DNA of 64,000 bases from Halanaerobium praevalens DSM 2228 (GCF_000165465.1 NC_017455.1:1178001-1242000), one strand, 5' to 3'; positions 47,183 through 57,736 are shown, numbered from the stretch's first letter. Made by a program: numbers and translations. The notes: generated by a model from the sequence alone, not told the origin.

Positions 47183-47219
47183 ATAAAGCCCATCTGCAAT
47201 TTATAATTTACAGATGGGC
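47183..47219 (-). terminator. Terminator of pyruvate carboxylase gene
   Basis: GCCCATCTG and CAGATGGGC pair perfectly on the minus strand, followed by TTTATC; the T tract is short. It lies about 30 bp past the pyc stop. Confidence 0.75.
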
Positions 47220-47248
47220 CTCTAAATTAAGTTTAAACTTAATTTAAT

Positions 47249-50200
47249 TTATTCTAATTCTAAAATTAATTCTCCTGATTCAAGCTGCTGACCTGCTTGA
47301 GCATGAATAGCTACTACTTTAGCTGCTTTAGGAGCAGTTATATTAGTTTCCATTTTCATAGCTTCCATAATAACTAAACTTTGATTTTCTGCAACTTCTT
47401 CCCCTTCTTCAACTAAAATTTCAACAATATTACCAGGGAGACTAGCTCCAATCTCCATTTCATTTTTGGGATCAGCCATCTGTTTAGCTTGAGAATCATT
47501 AGCAGCTGTACTTGCTTCATCATAAACTTTGATTTCTCTTCTAAAACCATTAACTTCAAAATCAAGTCGACGATAACCCTGAGAATTAACTTTACCTATT
47601 TCTAAGAGTTTAATTACAAGTGTATTACCTTCTTCAACCTTTATTTCACTAGTTTCACCTTCTCTAAGAGCATGGAAATAGACATCACTTCCCATATGAC
47701 TTAAATCTCCATATTCTTTAAGATAAGCTAAATAATCCTTATACACTTTTGGATAAAGGGCATAAGCTAATAAGTCTTTTTGACTTGGCTTAAAATCATA
47801 TTCTGCTTCTAACTCAGTTTTTGCTGCTTCAAAATCATAAGCAGGCAGTAAAGTCCCTGGTCTAACTGTTATAGGCTCTTCACCTTTGAGTACAATTTCT
47901 TGTAGTTCTTTTGGGAAACCCCCAGGAGGCTGACCAAGCATTCCTTTAAAGTAAGCTTCTACAGAATCAGGAAAAGCCATATTTTTTGCCTTTTCACAAA
48001 TATTAGCAGGAGTTAAATCATTTTTAAGCATAAAAATTGCTAAGTCTCCTACAACTTTGGAAGAAGGAGTAACTTTAGGAATATCTCCTAACATAAAGTT
48101 TACTTTACAATACATTTCTTTAAACTCTTTAAAGCGATGACCTAAACCTAGACTTGCCACCTGTGGTTTTAAATTAGAATATTGACCACCTGGAATTTCG
48201 TATTTATAAATTTCTGCTGTTCCAGACTTTAATTCTGATTCAAATTGAAAATAAACAGGTCTAACTGCTCCCCAATAGTTTGATATTTTCTGCATATCTT
48301 CTAGATTCATTTCTGGATCACGATAAGTATTAGTTAAAGCTGCTACAATTGAATTTAATGGTGGTTGACTTGTTAAACCAGCCATAGTATTAAAAGCAGT
48401 ATCTATAATGTCTACCCCTGCTTCTGCAGCCATTAAAAGGGTTGCTCCACCATTACCACTTGTATCATGTGTGTGTAAATGAATTGGAATTGAAATTTCT
48501 GCTTTTAAAGCTTTAATTAGTTCATAAGCAGCATATGGCTTTAAAAGTCCTGCCATATCTTTAATTCCTAAAATATGAGCTCCCATTTCCTCAATTTTTT
48601 TAGCTAAATCTAAATAATAATCTAAGTCATACTTATCTCTTTGATCATCTAGAATATCACCTGTATAGCACATTGAAACTTCAGCTATTTTACCTTGCTT
48701 AATAACTTCAGCCACTGAAACTTCCATTCCTGGTAACCAGTTTAAAGAATCAAAAATTCTAAAAACATCAATTCCAGATTTAGCAGCTTCAGCTACTAAT
48801 TTTTTAATTACATTATCAGGATAATTTTTATAGCCAACTCCATTTGAACCTCTTAAAAGCATTTGAAATAAGATATTTGGTATTTTTTCTCTTAATCTTT
48901 TTATTCTATCCCAAGGAGACTCTTTTAAGAATCTATATGCTACATCAAAGGTTGCTCCACCCCACATTTCAAGTGAAAATAGATCTTTAGCCAAGTGTGA
49001 TGTTGCCTCAGCAATTTTTTCCATATCAATAGTTCTCATTCTAGTTGCCATTAAAGACTGGTGAGCATCTCTATAAGTTGTATCTGTCAAAAGAATTTTT
49101 TCTTTATTTTTTATCCAGTTAATTACAGCTTCTGGTCCACCTTGATCTAAAATTTGTTTTGTTCCTTCTAGACCATCAATTTTTTCAAATTCTGGTACTT
49201 TTGGTACATCAAATTCTGGTTTATGACCTCTAGTTTCATTAACAATTTTTTCTCCTAAATAACTTAGGATTTTTTGTTCTTGATCAGAACCAGGGATAAT
49301 ATCCAATAATTCTGGGTTTTTAGCTATAAAACTAGTATTACAATCTCCTTTTTTAAATTCACTGTGATTTAAAACATTAATTAAAAAAGAAGCATTTGTT
49401 TTAACACCTCTAACTTTAATTTCTTCAACTGAGCGAATAGCTTTTCTAATTGCATCTTCAAAACTACGCGACCAGGATACTGTTTTAACTAAAAGACTAT
49501 CATAATAAGGGTTAATTATAGCTCCTGTATAACCATTTCCACCATCAAGCCTAATTCCATAACCTGAACCAGTTCTATACTGATCAAGTCGACCTGTATC
49601 TGGAATAAAGTTATTAGCTGGATCTTCAGTAGTAACTCGACACTGAATAGAATAACCATTCATTTTGATAGATGCTTGAGAAGGAATATTTATTTTTTTA
49701 GAAGCTAAACTATAACCTTCTGCAATTAAAACTTGAGCCTGAACTATATCAATCCCAGTTACCATTTCACTAACTGTATGTTCAACTTGAATTCTCGGAT
49801 TTACTTCAATAAAGTAATGATTATTGGCTTGGTCAACTAAAAATTCAACTGTACCAGCATTTTTATAACCTGCACCTTCACATAATTTAAGTGCATCTTG
49901 CAAAATTTCTTCTCTTTTTTGGTCACTTAAAGAGACAGCAGGTGTAAACTCTACAATTTTTTGGTGACGTCGCTGGATTGAGCAATCTCTTTCAAATAAA
50001 TGCACAATATTACCTTGCTCATCACCTAAAATTTGAACTTCTATATGTTTTGGAGCTTCTAAATATCTTTCTACAAAAATATCATCAACTCCAAAAGCTT
50101 TACGGGCTTCTTCTTTAGCATCTCTAAACTGAGAAATTAGTTCTTTATCTGAGCGAACAATTCTCATTCCTCGGCCACCACCACCAGCAGCAGCTTTGAG

Positions 50201-50680
50201 CATTAAAGGATAACCATGTTTTTCAGCAAACTTTTTTATTTCATCTTCTTTTTTTATCGGTTTTTCTAAACCTGGAATTGTAGGTACCCCAAATTCTTGT
50301 GCTAAAATTTTAGATTTTATTTTATCACCTAATTTTTCCATCACTTCTGCATCAGGTCCAATAAATTTTATTCCAGCTTCTTCACACTGACGAACAAATT
50401 CTGGGTTTTCTGCTAAAAAGCCATAGCCAGGATGAATTGCATCAACATCTTTTTTCAAAGCTAAATCAATAATTTCATCAATAGCTAAATAGGCCTCAAT
50501 TGGACCTTTATTATTTCCAATTTGATAAGCTTCATCAGCTTTAGTTCTAAAAAGGGCAGTTCTATCCTCCTCAGAGTAAATTGCTACAGTTCTAATACCT
50601 AATTCTTTACAGGCTCTAATTACTCTAATCGCAATTTCTCCACGATTGGCTACTAAAACTCTCTTAAACTTTTTCGTCAT
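47249..50680 (-). CDS. pyc: Pyruvate carboxylase
   Basis: 1143 residues, full length for single-chain Pyc. The N-terminal biotin carboxylase has LMLKAAAGGGGRGMRIV (ATP grasp) and FIEVNPRIQVEHTVSE. The central carboxyltransferase is an HMGL-like barrel with TTYRDAHQSLMATRMRT, and HLHTHDTSGNGGATLLMAAE supplies metal-binding His residues. A PYC_OADA region follows, and a biotin carrier domain ends the protein with IMEAMKMETNI, where the Lys is biotinylated. It makes oxaloacetate from pyruvate, bicarbonate and ATP, refilling the TCA branch that feeds aspartate and thus the dap pathway. It is transcribed singly. Confidence 0.98.
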   Translation of the reverse strand: MTKKFKRVLVANRGEIAIRVIRACKELGIRTVAIYSEEDRTALFRTKADEAYQIGNNKGPIEAYLAIDEIIDLALKKDVDAIHPGYGFLAENPEFVRQCEEAGIKFIGPDAEVMEKLGDKIKSKILAQEFGVPTIPGLEKPIKKEDEIKKFAEKHGYPLMLKAAAGGGGRGMRIVRSDKELISQFRDAKEEARKAFGVDDIFVERYLEAPKHIEVQILGDEQGNIVHLFERDCSIQRRHQKIVEFTPAVSLSDQKREEILQDALKLCEGAGYKNAGTVEFLVDQANNHYFIEVNPRIQVEHTVSEMVTGIDIVQAQVLIAEGYSLASKKINIPSQASIKMNGYSIQCRVTTEDPANNFIPDTGRLDQYRTGSGYGIRLDGGNGYTGAIINPYYDSLLVKTVSWSRSFEDAIRKAIRSVEEIKVRGVKTNASFLINVLNHSEFKKGDCNTSFIAKNPELLDIIPGSDQEQKILSYLGEKIVNETRGHKPEFDVPKVPEFEKIDGLEGTKQILDQGGPEAVINWIKNKEKILLTDTTYRDAHQSLMATRMRTIDMEKIAEATSHLAKDLFSLEMWGGATFDVAYRFLKESPWDRIKRLREKIPNILFQMLLRGSNGVGYKNYPDNVIKKLVAEAAKSGIDVFRIFDSLNWLPGMEVSVAEVIKQGKIAEVSMCYTGDILDDQRDKYDLDYYLDLAKKIEEMGAHILGIKDMAGLLKPYAAYELIKALKAEISIPIHLHTHDTSGNGGATLLMAAEAGVDIIDTAFNTMAGLTSQPPLNSIVAALTNTYRDPEMNLEDMQKISNYWGAVRPVYFQFESELKSGTAEIYKYEIPGGQYSNLKPQVASLGLGHRFKEFKEMYCKVNFMLGDIPKVTPSSKVVGDLAIFMLKNDLTPANICEKAKNMAFPDSVEAYFKGMLGQPPGGFPKELQEIVLKGEEPITVRPGTLLPAYDFEAAKTELEAEYDFKPSQKDLLAYALYPKVYKDYLAYLKEYGDLSHMGSDVYFHALREGETSEIKVEEGNTLVIKLLEIGKVNSQGYRRLDFEVNGFRREIKVYDEASTAANDSQAKQMADPKNEMEIGASLPGNIVEILVEEGEEVAENQSLVIMEAMKMETNITAPKAAKVVAIHAQAGQQLESGELILELE

Positions 50681-50965
50681 ACAATAATCTCCCTTCGTTA
50701 TTAATAAAGTTTTATATTCAATAAATTCTACCTAAATTTGGTAGAAAATATCAGCAAAATAATTTTAGTCAGCCATAACTGACCAAAAGTCTAATTTGGA
50801 TACTGTAAGATATTATAACATAATTATCAGATAATATCTAATCAAAAAAACAATTAATATTTAGTTTTAAATTATTTATTTTTATTTGTGTGAAGGATAT
50901 TTTTTAGATTTAAAGAATATAAATATTAGATAGCAAAAGTAAGACTGTTAAAGAGGTGGCGAAAA

Positions 50966-52240
50966 ATGAAAAGAATAAATAAGTTAAGTCAAAATTTAAA
51001 AGCGCTGATCTCTTTTGATTTAATAATATTATTTATAAAAAGAGTTTATCAAAAAGCAAAAGAAAATGATATTTTTATTCATGCGATGGGAATGGTCTAT
51101 ATAACTACTCTTTCGATTGTTCCTTTTTTAATTTTTTCTTTTTATATTATAACCATTTTTAATTTTTTTGGTAAAGTTAATATTATTATTGATGAAGTTA
51201 AATCATTAATTTTAACTAATTTAGCTGCAGGCACTGGTGAAAGCTTAATTGATTATTTAGAAGTCTATATTTTAAATGTTGATTTAGAGCAATTAGGTAC
51301 TATTAGTTTTGTTTCTTTAATTTTTATTATTGTTTTTATGCTGGCCCGAGTAGAAATGACTTTCAATAATATCTGGAATTTAAAAGAACATCGTGATTTA
51401 TTCAAAAGATTTGTTTCTTTTTGGACTTTTATTACTTTAGGAACTTTTTCTATAACTCTTTTATTAACTTTGAGCTTGCTTTTTGTAGAGAAATATTTAG
51501 GCTTATGGCTTAGTGGTGATCAAATAAGTCAAAGTAATATTTTAAGTCACATTCTATTTTCTTTTAATTTTTTATTTTTTATCAGTATTTATTATTTTGT
51601 TCCAAATACAGATGTAAAACCAAAAGCAGCTATTTTAGCAGGTCTATTTAGTGGATTACTGTTTATCTTATCAAAAAACTTATATGCTATTTATACAGCT
51701 AATATTATAACTTATAATCAGATTTATGGACCTTTATCAATAATTCCTATTTTTCTACTCTGGCTCTATTTAATTTGGTTAATTATATTGTTAGGAGCTG
51801 TTATTTCTTATGTCTTACAAAACATTTCCAGTCTGAAATATTTAATTAAACAAAAAAAGATTAATCAAAGTTTAAAAGCACTTATTCCTACTGCTATTTT
51901 ATTAGCCCTATATAAAAATTATGATAAGGACCATTCTCAACCCTTAACTTTTAGTGATTTATTAACTAAGATTAAACTCCCAGCTGAAGACATTAAAGCA
52001 GCAATAAAAAAGTTAAAAAATAAAAATATTATAGTAGAAACAGAAAATGGTGGATTTTTAGCTTTAACTAAGGCAGATAAAATATCAATTTGGGATAGTT
52101 ATTATGCTAATTACTCAAAGCAAGATTTTATTATTGAAGATATTTTTAAAGATCAAGAAATGCAAAAATTATATAAAAAAATTAAAGAAAAAGAAAAAAA
52201 GAATTTTGAGAAACTTAATTTTGCCGATTTTTTAAATTAA
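50966..52240 (+). CDS. YihY/virulence factor BrkB family membrane protein
   Basis: 424 residues with six membrane helices in the first 290 residues. The family pattern is visible in MGMVYITTLSIVPFLIFSFY near the N-terminus and YGPLSIIPIFLLWLYLIWLI near 265. The C-terminal 130 residues are soluble and resemble a winged-helix domain (LTFSDLLTKIKLPAEDIKAA), as in longer members of the family. The old annotation as ribonuclease BN is not supported. AGAGGTGG precedes the ATG. The gene runs into rpoD 83 bp downstream on the same strand. Confidence 0.88.
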   Translation: MKRINKLSQNLKALISFDLIILFIKRVYQKAKENDIFIHAMGMVYITTLSIVPFLIFSFYIITIFNFFGKVNIIIDEVKSLILTNLAAGTGESLIDYLEVYILNVDLEQLGTISFVSLIFIIVFMLARVEMTFNNIWNLKEHRDLFKRFVSFWTFITLGTFSITLLLTLSLLFVEKYLGLWLSGDQISQSNILSHILFSFNFLFFISIYYFVPNTDVKPKAAILAGLFSGLLFILSKNLYAIYTANIITYNQIYGPLSIIPIFLLWLYLIWLIILLGAVISYVLQNISSLKYLIKQKKINQSLKALIPTAILLALYKNYDKDHSQPLTFSDLLTKIKLPAEDIKAAIKKLKNKNIIVETENGGFLALTKADKISIWDSYYANYSKQDFIIEDIFKDQEMQKLYKKIKEKEKKNFEKLNFADFLN

Positions 52241-52323
52241 TTTTCAAAAAGACTTTAAATTTATTAATATTTATGTTACAATTAATGATTGTGTCAGGCA
52301 TTATGTATTGAGGAGGAATTTAA

Positions 52324-53256
52324 ATGGTTAAAAAAGCTAATAATGAAGATAATGATAACCAAAATGAAAATACTGAAGAAGAAGAACAGGATTTAGATCT
52401 TTCCATTCCTGATGGAGCTGGTATCGATGATTCAGTCCGTGTTTATTTAAAAGAAATGGGAAAAGTTGATCTGCTTGACAAAGAAGAAGAAGTAGAACTT
52501 GCTAAAAGAATAGAACAAGGTGATCAAAGAGCTAGAGAGCAATTAACAGAAGCAAATTTAAGACTTGTGGTAAGTATTGCTAAAAAATATATAGGTCAGG
52601 GCATGTCTTTTCTTGATTTAATTCAAGAGGGAAATAAAGGTTTAATGAAAGCAGTAGAGAAGTTTGATTATACTAAAGGTTATAAGTTTAGTACCTATGC
52701 AACCTGGTGGATTAGACAATCAATTACTAGAGCTTTAGCTGATCAAGCTCGAACAATTAGAATTCCAGTGCATATGGTAGAAACCATGAATAAGTTGAGA
52801 AGAATTGAAAAAAGATTGAAAAAAGATTTAGAAAGAGAACCAACTTTAGAAGAAATTGGCGAAGAAATGAATATGGAACCTGAAAAAGTATTAGAAATTC
52901 AAAAACTTGCTATGAACCAACAGCCTACTTCTTTAGATACTCCTATTGGTGAAGAAAAAGATAGCCATTTAAAAGATTTTATAGAAGATCAAGATGCACC
53001 GGCTCCTGAAATGTTAGCCTCATCTGAACTTTTAAAAGATCAATTAGAAACAGTACTTGATACTTTAACAGATAGAGAAAAAAGAATTATTAAATTAAGA
53101 TTTGGACTTGAGGATGGTCGTCAGAGAACTTTAAAGGAAGTTGGAAGCCAGTTTGGAGTTACTAGAGAAAGAATTAGACAAATCCAAGCTAAGGCCTTAA
53201 GAAAGCTAAGACATCCTACCAGAAGTAAAGAATTAAGAGGCTATTTAAATAACTAA
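52324..53256 (+). CDS. RNA polymerase primary-type sigma-70 factor
   Basis: 310 residues, compact compared with most RpoD/SigA (about 370). Region 1.1 is reduced to an acidic N-terminus. Region 1.2 is [20 protein letters not shown]. Region 2 is complete ([34 protein letters not shown]). Regions 3 and 4 follow, ending [20 protein letters not shown]. It binds core polymerase and reads -10/-35 promoters of the type seen in this window. It is not next to dnaG, the usual partner of rpoD in Firmicutes, so it may be the main sigma factor relocated or a SigA paralogue. GAGGAGGA precedes the ATG. Confidence 0.88.
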   Translation: MVKKANNEDNDNQNENTEEEEQDLDLSIPDGAGIDDSVRVYLKEMGKVDLLDKEEEVELAKRIEQGDQRAREQLTEANLRLVVSIAKKYIGQGMSFLDLIQEGNKGLMKAVEKFDYTKGYKFSTYATWWIRQSITRALADQARTIRIPVHMVETMNKLRRIEKRLKKDLEREPTLEEIGEEMNMEPEKVLEIQKLAMNQQPTSLDTPIGEEKDSHLKDFIEDQDAPAPEMLASSELLKDQLETVLDTLTDREKRIIKLRFGLEDGRQRTLKEVGSQFGVTRERIRQIQAKALRKLRHPTRSKELRGYLNN

Positions 53257-53310
53257 ATTTTTAACTAAAGGGCACAAATTTTAAAATATAAAAATATAGA
53301 GTATATTAGA

Positions 53311-53364
53311 TAAAAAAAGACTAACTAGCTTTTTCAACTTAAAAGCCTGTTAGTCTTTTTTCTT
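53311..53364. terminator. Terminator after the sigma factor gene (works both ways)
   Basis: AAAAAGACTAAC pairs with GTTAGTCTTTTT, with an inner GCTTTT/AAAAGC stem and flanking A and T runs. It separates the converging sigma factor and pepC genes. Confidence 0.85.
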
Positions 53365-53370
53365 TTTAAT

Positions 53371-54720
53371 TTATTTTTTAGCTAAAGATCCCATTGGATC
53401 CCAAGGTTTTAAAACAATTGGTTCTTTTTGATAAGCTTTTAGATCAGCTTCAGATAAATATTTTTTATGAATAACTACCTCATAATTAAACTCTTTAAAC
53501 CAGTCATTACTCATAATAAAAAATCCATCCTCACCAACTTTTTCACCCCAGCTATTTTGAACTTTCCAGCGTTCAGCCTGATTATGATCGTCAATATTTA
53601 CTCCTGTAAAGACCATAGCATGTGTTAAAATGCTCTCACCATACTGCAGACGCTGTCCTTTATCTAAAGCAAATTTAGTATTTAAAAGATCTTCATAATT
53701 AAATAATGCAGTATCCATAATTCCTAAATCTCTATCAGACCATTGGCCAACATCACAGCCAAACCAAACAGGTTCTCCGTTTTTCAATTGTTCTTGACTG
53801 TAATTAACAAGCTTTTCAATTGGCAGATTTAAATAATGAATCTGCTGACCTTCTTTTATATTACCTAAAAATTCTACTGTATATGTTTGGTTAAATTCTT
53901 TATCAGAAGTAGGAGCATTAATAATACTTACATAATCAGTCATTTTAAAATTAGAATATTTATTATAAAAATCTTGAGGAGTCAATCCACTATCACGATA
54001 AAATTCTCCCTCTTGATCTTTATATTCAAAATCAAACTTTTGTGGGGGCTCTCCTAAAAAGTAAGCAAGTATCGAGTAAATTTCTGCTAACATATCTGCT
54101 TTTTCTTCTCTCAAGCTCTCTTTATCTGCACCTAATTTAAAATCTTTTCGCAAACGCTGAGCAAGATCTCTTAATTTTAAATTCAAAATTTTATTTAAAC
54201 CACTCGAATTACTACTATGATAACTTTCGGGCATTACATATTTAGGTACTATTCCATATTTCTCAATTAAAGCCGTAAACATATCCCACTGGCCACCATC
54301 ATTTGTAGGCTCTTTTAAAAGCCACATTACTTTACGACTATCAATTTCTAATTCAATGGTTTCAATTATATTTTCTAAAAAATAATTTGCTTTTTCTAAT
54401 TTATCCCAAAACATGGTATAACTCTGAGATAACTCAAACTCTTTATCTTTTATTTTTAAATCTTGTGCAATATCATAGCGAATATTATTTAAAGCTGCAA
54501 ACATCCAGCAGCGGCCACTTTTTTGCTGGTTTGTTACTTTACCAACATCAATTTCTTCCGAAAAATCATAATGCATTTTTTTAACTGATTCATTATTTAA
54601 AGAACTATTATTAATTCCATTTTTGATAACTGTATTAGCTATAATTTCATTATTTTTTCTGCTCTGAAAATTTTCCTGAAATTTTTTCAACTTTGACTGA
54701 TCAATTATTTTTCTATTCAC
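53371..54720 (-). CDS. pepC: C1B cysteine aminopeptidase (bleomycin hydrolase type)
   Basis: 449 residues from a GTG with AAGGAGG upstream. The papain-like catalytic triad is visible: Cys in QKSGRCWMFAALN, His in ILTHAMVFTGVNI and Asn in KVQNSWGEKVG. Length and motifs match PepC/bleomycin hydrolase, a cytoplasmic hexameric aminopeptidase that trims peptides. No signal peptide. It stands alone between terminators. Confidence 0.95.
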   Translation of the reverse strand: MNRKIIDQSKLKKFQENFQSRKNNEIIANTVIKNGINNSSLNNESVKKMHYDFSEEIDVGKVTNQQKSGRCWMFAALNNIRYDIAQDLKIKDKEFELSQSYTMFWDKLEKANYFLENIIETIELEIDSRKVMWLLKEPTNDGGQWDMFTALIEKYGIVPKYVMPESYHSSNSSGLNKILNLKLRDLAQRLRKDFKLGADKESLREEKADMLAEIYSILAYFLGEPPQKFDFEYKDQEGEFYRDSGLTPQDFYNKYSNFKMTDYVSIINAPTSDKEFNQTYTVEFLGNIKEGQQIHYLNLPIEKLVNYSQEQLKNGEPVWFGCDVGQWSDRDLGIMDTALFNYEDLLNTKFALDKGQRLQYGESILTHAMVFTGVNIDDHNQAERWKVQNSWGEKVGEDGFFIMSNDWFKEFNYEVVIHKKYLSEADLKAYQKEPIVLKPWDPMGSLAKK

Positions 54721-54791
54721 TTTAAATCCTCCTTTTATTTTTAAGCTAAATACTATTTTCTTATTTAAGATAAGACAAAATAAAAGCTAAA

Positions 54792-55961
54792 TTAAAGATT
54801 TAAAAATCTAATAAAAGTTCTAATCACACTTGCACCACCAATAGCAGTCCCAATTACACTGCCTAAATTAGCTAAAATAACTATTAGAAGTATATGAGTA
54901 ACTTTATTTGTATAAATTTCCTTAATACTAATTCCTTCAGAAAGCTTTTGAAAATCTTTAACTTGTGGTTTCTTTAAATAAGCCTCTGCTAAACCTGCAA
55001 ACCAACCAGCAGCTAAAGCTGGATTTAAAGAGCTTAAAGGTGCTACAAAAAATGCAGTTAAAATTGTTAAAATATGGCCTCTAGCTAAAAGAACTCCTAA
55101 AGCAGAAAGGGAACCATTCCAGATAAACCAAGCTTTAGTTACTTCTAAACCTGTACTTAAGTTATTAATAAAACTTGAAATAATAATAACTAAAATTACA
55201 GCTGGTATACCCCAAGAAAAAATTTTACCCCACTTAGCTTTTGGCATTAATTTAGTTATTGCAGCCAGATCTTGTTCTTTATAAATTTCTTTTTTAACCC
55301 CTGGTACATGAGCTGCACCTAAAACTGCAACAATTTTATTACCTGGGGCGTTTTTTATTTTATTTGCTAAATATTGATCTCTTTCATCTAGCAAATGTTT
55401 TTTTATGCCAGGAAAAGACTTACCCATTTCTTCTAACATCATATTTAAGGCATTACCATTTTTTAATTGATCCATTTCTGCTTCAGTTATTTCTTCATCT
55501 ACAAAAAGCATGGAAATAATTTGGAAAATAAGCTTTAACTTTTCCCAAAGCCCAAGCCCTCCCCAAACTCTTTTAAAAGTTATTTGAATATTTCTATCAG
55601 CCAAAACAAGTTCTGCTCCTAATTCTTTAGCAGATTCAATTCCTTGTCTCATTTCTTGGCCTGCATTAATACCTAATTTTTGGGCCATTCTAGTTTGAAA
55701 AGAACTAATTATTAAATTAACTAATAATAATAATGATTTCTTTTCTTTGATTACCTGAAAAATATTCATCTCACTCCATTTATCATTATTATCTATAGAA
55801 TCATATCTTTCTTGATCAAGTTCAACACAAACACTATCAGGTTCTTCAGTTTCTATAACTTCTTTTACCTGTTCTGCACTTTTTTTAGAAATATGAGCAG
55901 TAGGAATTAAAATTATTTCTTTATCTTCATAATTAAGTCTTTCAAGATTCTCTTCGTCCAT
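54792..55961 (-). CDS. TraB/PrgY family membrane protein
   Basis: 389 residues. The N-terminal TraB domain shows LIPTAHISKKSAEQVKEVI (the G/P-T-A-H motif) and VCVELDQERYDS, with a later VAVLGAAHVPGVKKEIY. About four membrane helices follow after residue 245. Relatives include the pheromone-shutdown protein PrgY, and the fold is distantly peptidase-like, so it may be a membrane protease. GAAGGAG precedes the ATG. It belongs to a minus-strand run with the SDR and alarmone synthetase genes, but each has its own spacing. Confidence 0.88.
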   Translation of the reverse strand: MDEENLERLNYEDKEIILIPTAHISKKSAEQVKEVIETEEPDSVCVELDQERYDSIDNNDKWSEMNIFQVIKEKKSLLLLVNLIISSFQTRMAQKLGINAGQEMRQGIESAKELGAELVLADRNIQITFKRVWGGLGLWEKLKLIFQIISMLFVDEEITEAEMDQLKNGNALNMMLEEMGKSFPGIKKHLLDERDQYLANKIKNAPGNKIVAVLGAAHVPGVKKEIYKEQDLAAITKLMPKAKWGKIFSWGIPAVILVIIISSFINNLSTGLEVTKAWFIWNGSLSALGVLLARGHILTILTAFFVAPLSSLNPALAAGWFAGLAEAYLKKPQVKDFQKLSEGISIKEIYTNKVTHILLIVILANLGSVIGTAIGGASVIRTFIRFLNL

Positions 55962-56024
55962 TAAAAAAACAGCTCCTTCTTAAAGTAATCTCACTAGTCT
56001 ATTATAACACTTCTTAAATAATTA

Positions 56025-56849
56025 TCAAAAAAATTTGTTAGTAAAATAATCATAGATTCTATCTGGTAAAAGCCAACGTAAAAATAAAATTAGTTTAGCA
56101 TGGAAAGGAACTGCATATCTAGCTTTAGGCTTAGAAATAGTTAAAACTTTGCTTATTTTAGCTGCAACTACCTCTGGCTTAGCAATTAAACTACTTTGAC
56201 CATACATTTCTTTATATTTAGCTGCTTTTCTGGCCGCCTGTTTTTTATAAATGCCATTACCTGAGCTAGCAATTAAATTTTCACCTGCTTTATCTGCCCA
56301 ATTAGTTTCAATTGCTCCAGGCTGAATTAAAATAACATCAATTCCAAATTCTTTTAATTCATTTCTTAAACAATCACTTAAACCTTCTAAAGCAAATTTA
56401 CTGGCATGGTACCAACCACCCAAAGGTGTCCAGGTTTTACCTGCAATAGAAGAAATATTTATAATCTTAGCAGAATTATTTTCTCTCATTTTAGGAATTA
56501 CAAGTTTAGTTAGTTCTGAAAGCCCAAATAAATTGACTGCAAACTGTTTTTTTACTTCTGCAATTGGTACCTCTTCTATTGCTCCATAAGCACCATAACC
56601 TGCATTATTAATTAAAATATCAATAGTTTTTTCTTTGGCTAAAATCTTTTCAATACAATTTTTTCTCATTTCTGCTTTAGTAATATCCATTAAAATATAA
56701 TTTCCATTTTCATAGTTCTCTAAATATTTCAAATCTTTTTCAGTTCTAGCAGCCCCATAAACTCTATAATTTTGTTCTAAAAGTTTTTTAGCTGTTGCTT
56801 TACCAATTCCACTAGAGGCTCCTGTAATTAAAACAACTTTCTGCTGCAT
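56025..56849 (-). CDS. Short-chain dehydrogenase/reductase
   Basis: 274 residues of the classical SDR type: coenzyme motif TGASSGIGKATAKKL at the start, DILINNAGYGAYG, and the catalytic Y-x3-K in WYHASKFALEGLSD, with the Ser in KIINISSIAGKTW. A hydrophobic C-terminus (LILFLRWLLP) suggests membrane association and resembles retinol-dehydrogenase-like members. The substrate is unknown. It starts 20 bp after the alarmone synthetase gene, probably on one transcript. Confidence 0.92.
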   Translation of the reverse strand: MQQKVVLITGASSGIGKATAKKLLEQNYRVYGAARTEKDLKYLENYENGNYILMDITKAEMRKNCIEKILAKEKTIDILINNAGYGAYGAIEEVPIAEVKKQFAVNLFGLSELTKLVIPKMRENNSAKIINISSIAGKTWTPLGGWYHASKFALEGLSDCLRNELKEFGIDVILIQPGAIETNWADKAGENLIASSGNGIYKKQAARKAAKYKEMYGQSSLIAKPEVVAAKISKVLTISKPKARYAVPFHAKLILFLRWLLPDRIYDYFTNKFF

Positions 56850-56868
56850 AATTAGACCTCACCTTCTA

Positions 56869-57504
56869 TTAACTATTTTTTTGACGATATCTTTCTACTG
56901 CTTCTGATAAACTATTAAATTCTTTATCAGCAATCTCCAACATTCCAGCTAAGGCATAAAAGCGACGCTGTAATCTTTTAGGTAATTCTCCTTTAAATTT
57001 ATAATTTCTATCATGCTCAATTTCTGCCCAGGCATGTTGTAAAATACTGCGAATTTGAATCTCAAATTTAAGTCCTTTAAAATTTTCAAGTTCTGTTTTA
57101 GCTATTTTTTCATCACTTAACTCAGCAATATAATGGATTGATTTATAGCCCATTTTATCTGCATCAAGCAAATCAGCTTTATCTTCACTTCTTGCATAAT
57201 CAATCTTAAATAATTCTTTAAGTACATCACTAATCTGATGTATTTCCTTTTCAAATAAAGTTATAATTCTTATTCCAGTTAAATCTGTTATTTGTTTGAC
57301 AGGATTTGTATATTTATTTCTTTTTGCCTTACTTTTAAAGCTCTCAACTGATTTAACTCGGCTTTCTATACTGTGAAAAGTTAAATTATTTTCGTTTAAA
57401 GCTTCTTTTAAAATCATTTCCACTTTTTCTCTTAATTCTATGTAATCCTGCCTTTGTTTTTTATATAATTTTACAGCTTCTTTTACAATTTTCTGATTGG
57501 CCAT
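56869..57504 (-). CDS. Small alarmone synthetase (RelA/SpoT domain GTP pyrophosphokinase)
   Basis: 211 residues from the ATG at 57504 with GGAGGG 7 nt upstream; the frame extends slightly further. Only the synthetase domain is present: ITDLTGIRIITLFEKEI, GYKSIHYIAEL and EIQIRSILQHAWAEIEHDR, all diagnostic of RelA/SpoT synthetases. The hydrolase HD domain and TGS/ACT regulatory parts are missing, as in YjbM/YwaC (RelQ/RelP). It would make (p)ppGpp during stress. A hydrolase must be encoded elsewhere. It leads the SDR gene. Confidence 0.92.
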   Translation of the reverse strand: MANQKIVKEAVKLYKKQRQDYIELREKVEMILKEALNENNLTFHSIESRVKSVESFKSKAKRNKYTNPVKQITDLTGIRIITLFEKEIHQISDVLKELFKIDYARSEDKADLLDADKMGYKSIHYIAELSDEKIAKTELENFKGLKFEIQIRSILQHAWAEIEHDRNYKFKGELPKRLQRRFYALAGMLEIADKEFNSLSEAVERYRQKNS

Positions 57505-57603
57505 TAATAAACCCTCCAATTAATTATTAAGCCCTTAAATTAATAATCTAATTAAATTGATACTCTTAACTATAATTCCGCATTTAATTAAAAAAACCTT
57601 TTT

Positions 57604-57647
57604 AAAAAATAAAATCCCTACTTTCAAATTAAGAAAGCAAGGATTTT
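57604..57647 (-). terminator. Hairpin with T tract downstream of the 30-residue peptide gene
   Basis: AAAATCCTTGCTTTC and GAAAGTAGGGATTTT pair (with G-U pairs) and are followed by ATTTTTT on the minus strand. It can end the transcript of the small membrane-peptide gene at 57737-57829. Confidence 0.65.
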
Positions 57648-57736
57648 ATTAAAGTTTTTATTCAATTTTTAAACTTAAAATTTGAAGGCTAAAAGAGCCT
57701 CTTTTTTCAAATAAATTTATATAATTTAAATTAAAC

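Noticed and set aside
50815-50840. ATTATCTGATAAT palindrome upstream of pyc as an operator
   Set aside because: A 13-bp AT-only palindrome is expected by chance in DNA this AT-rich and no matching regulator is nearby.
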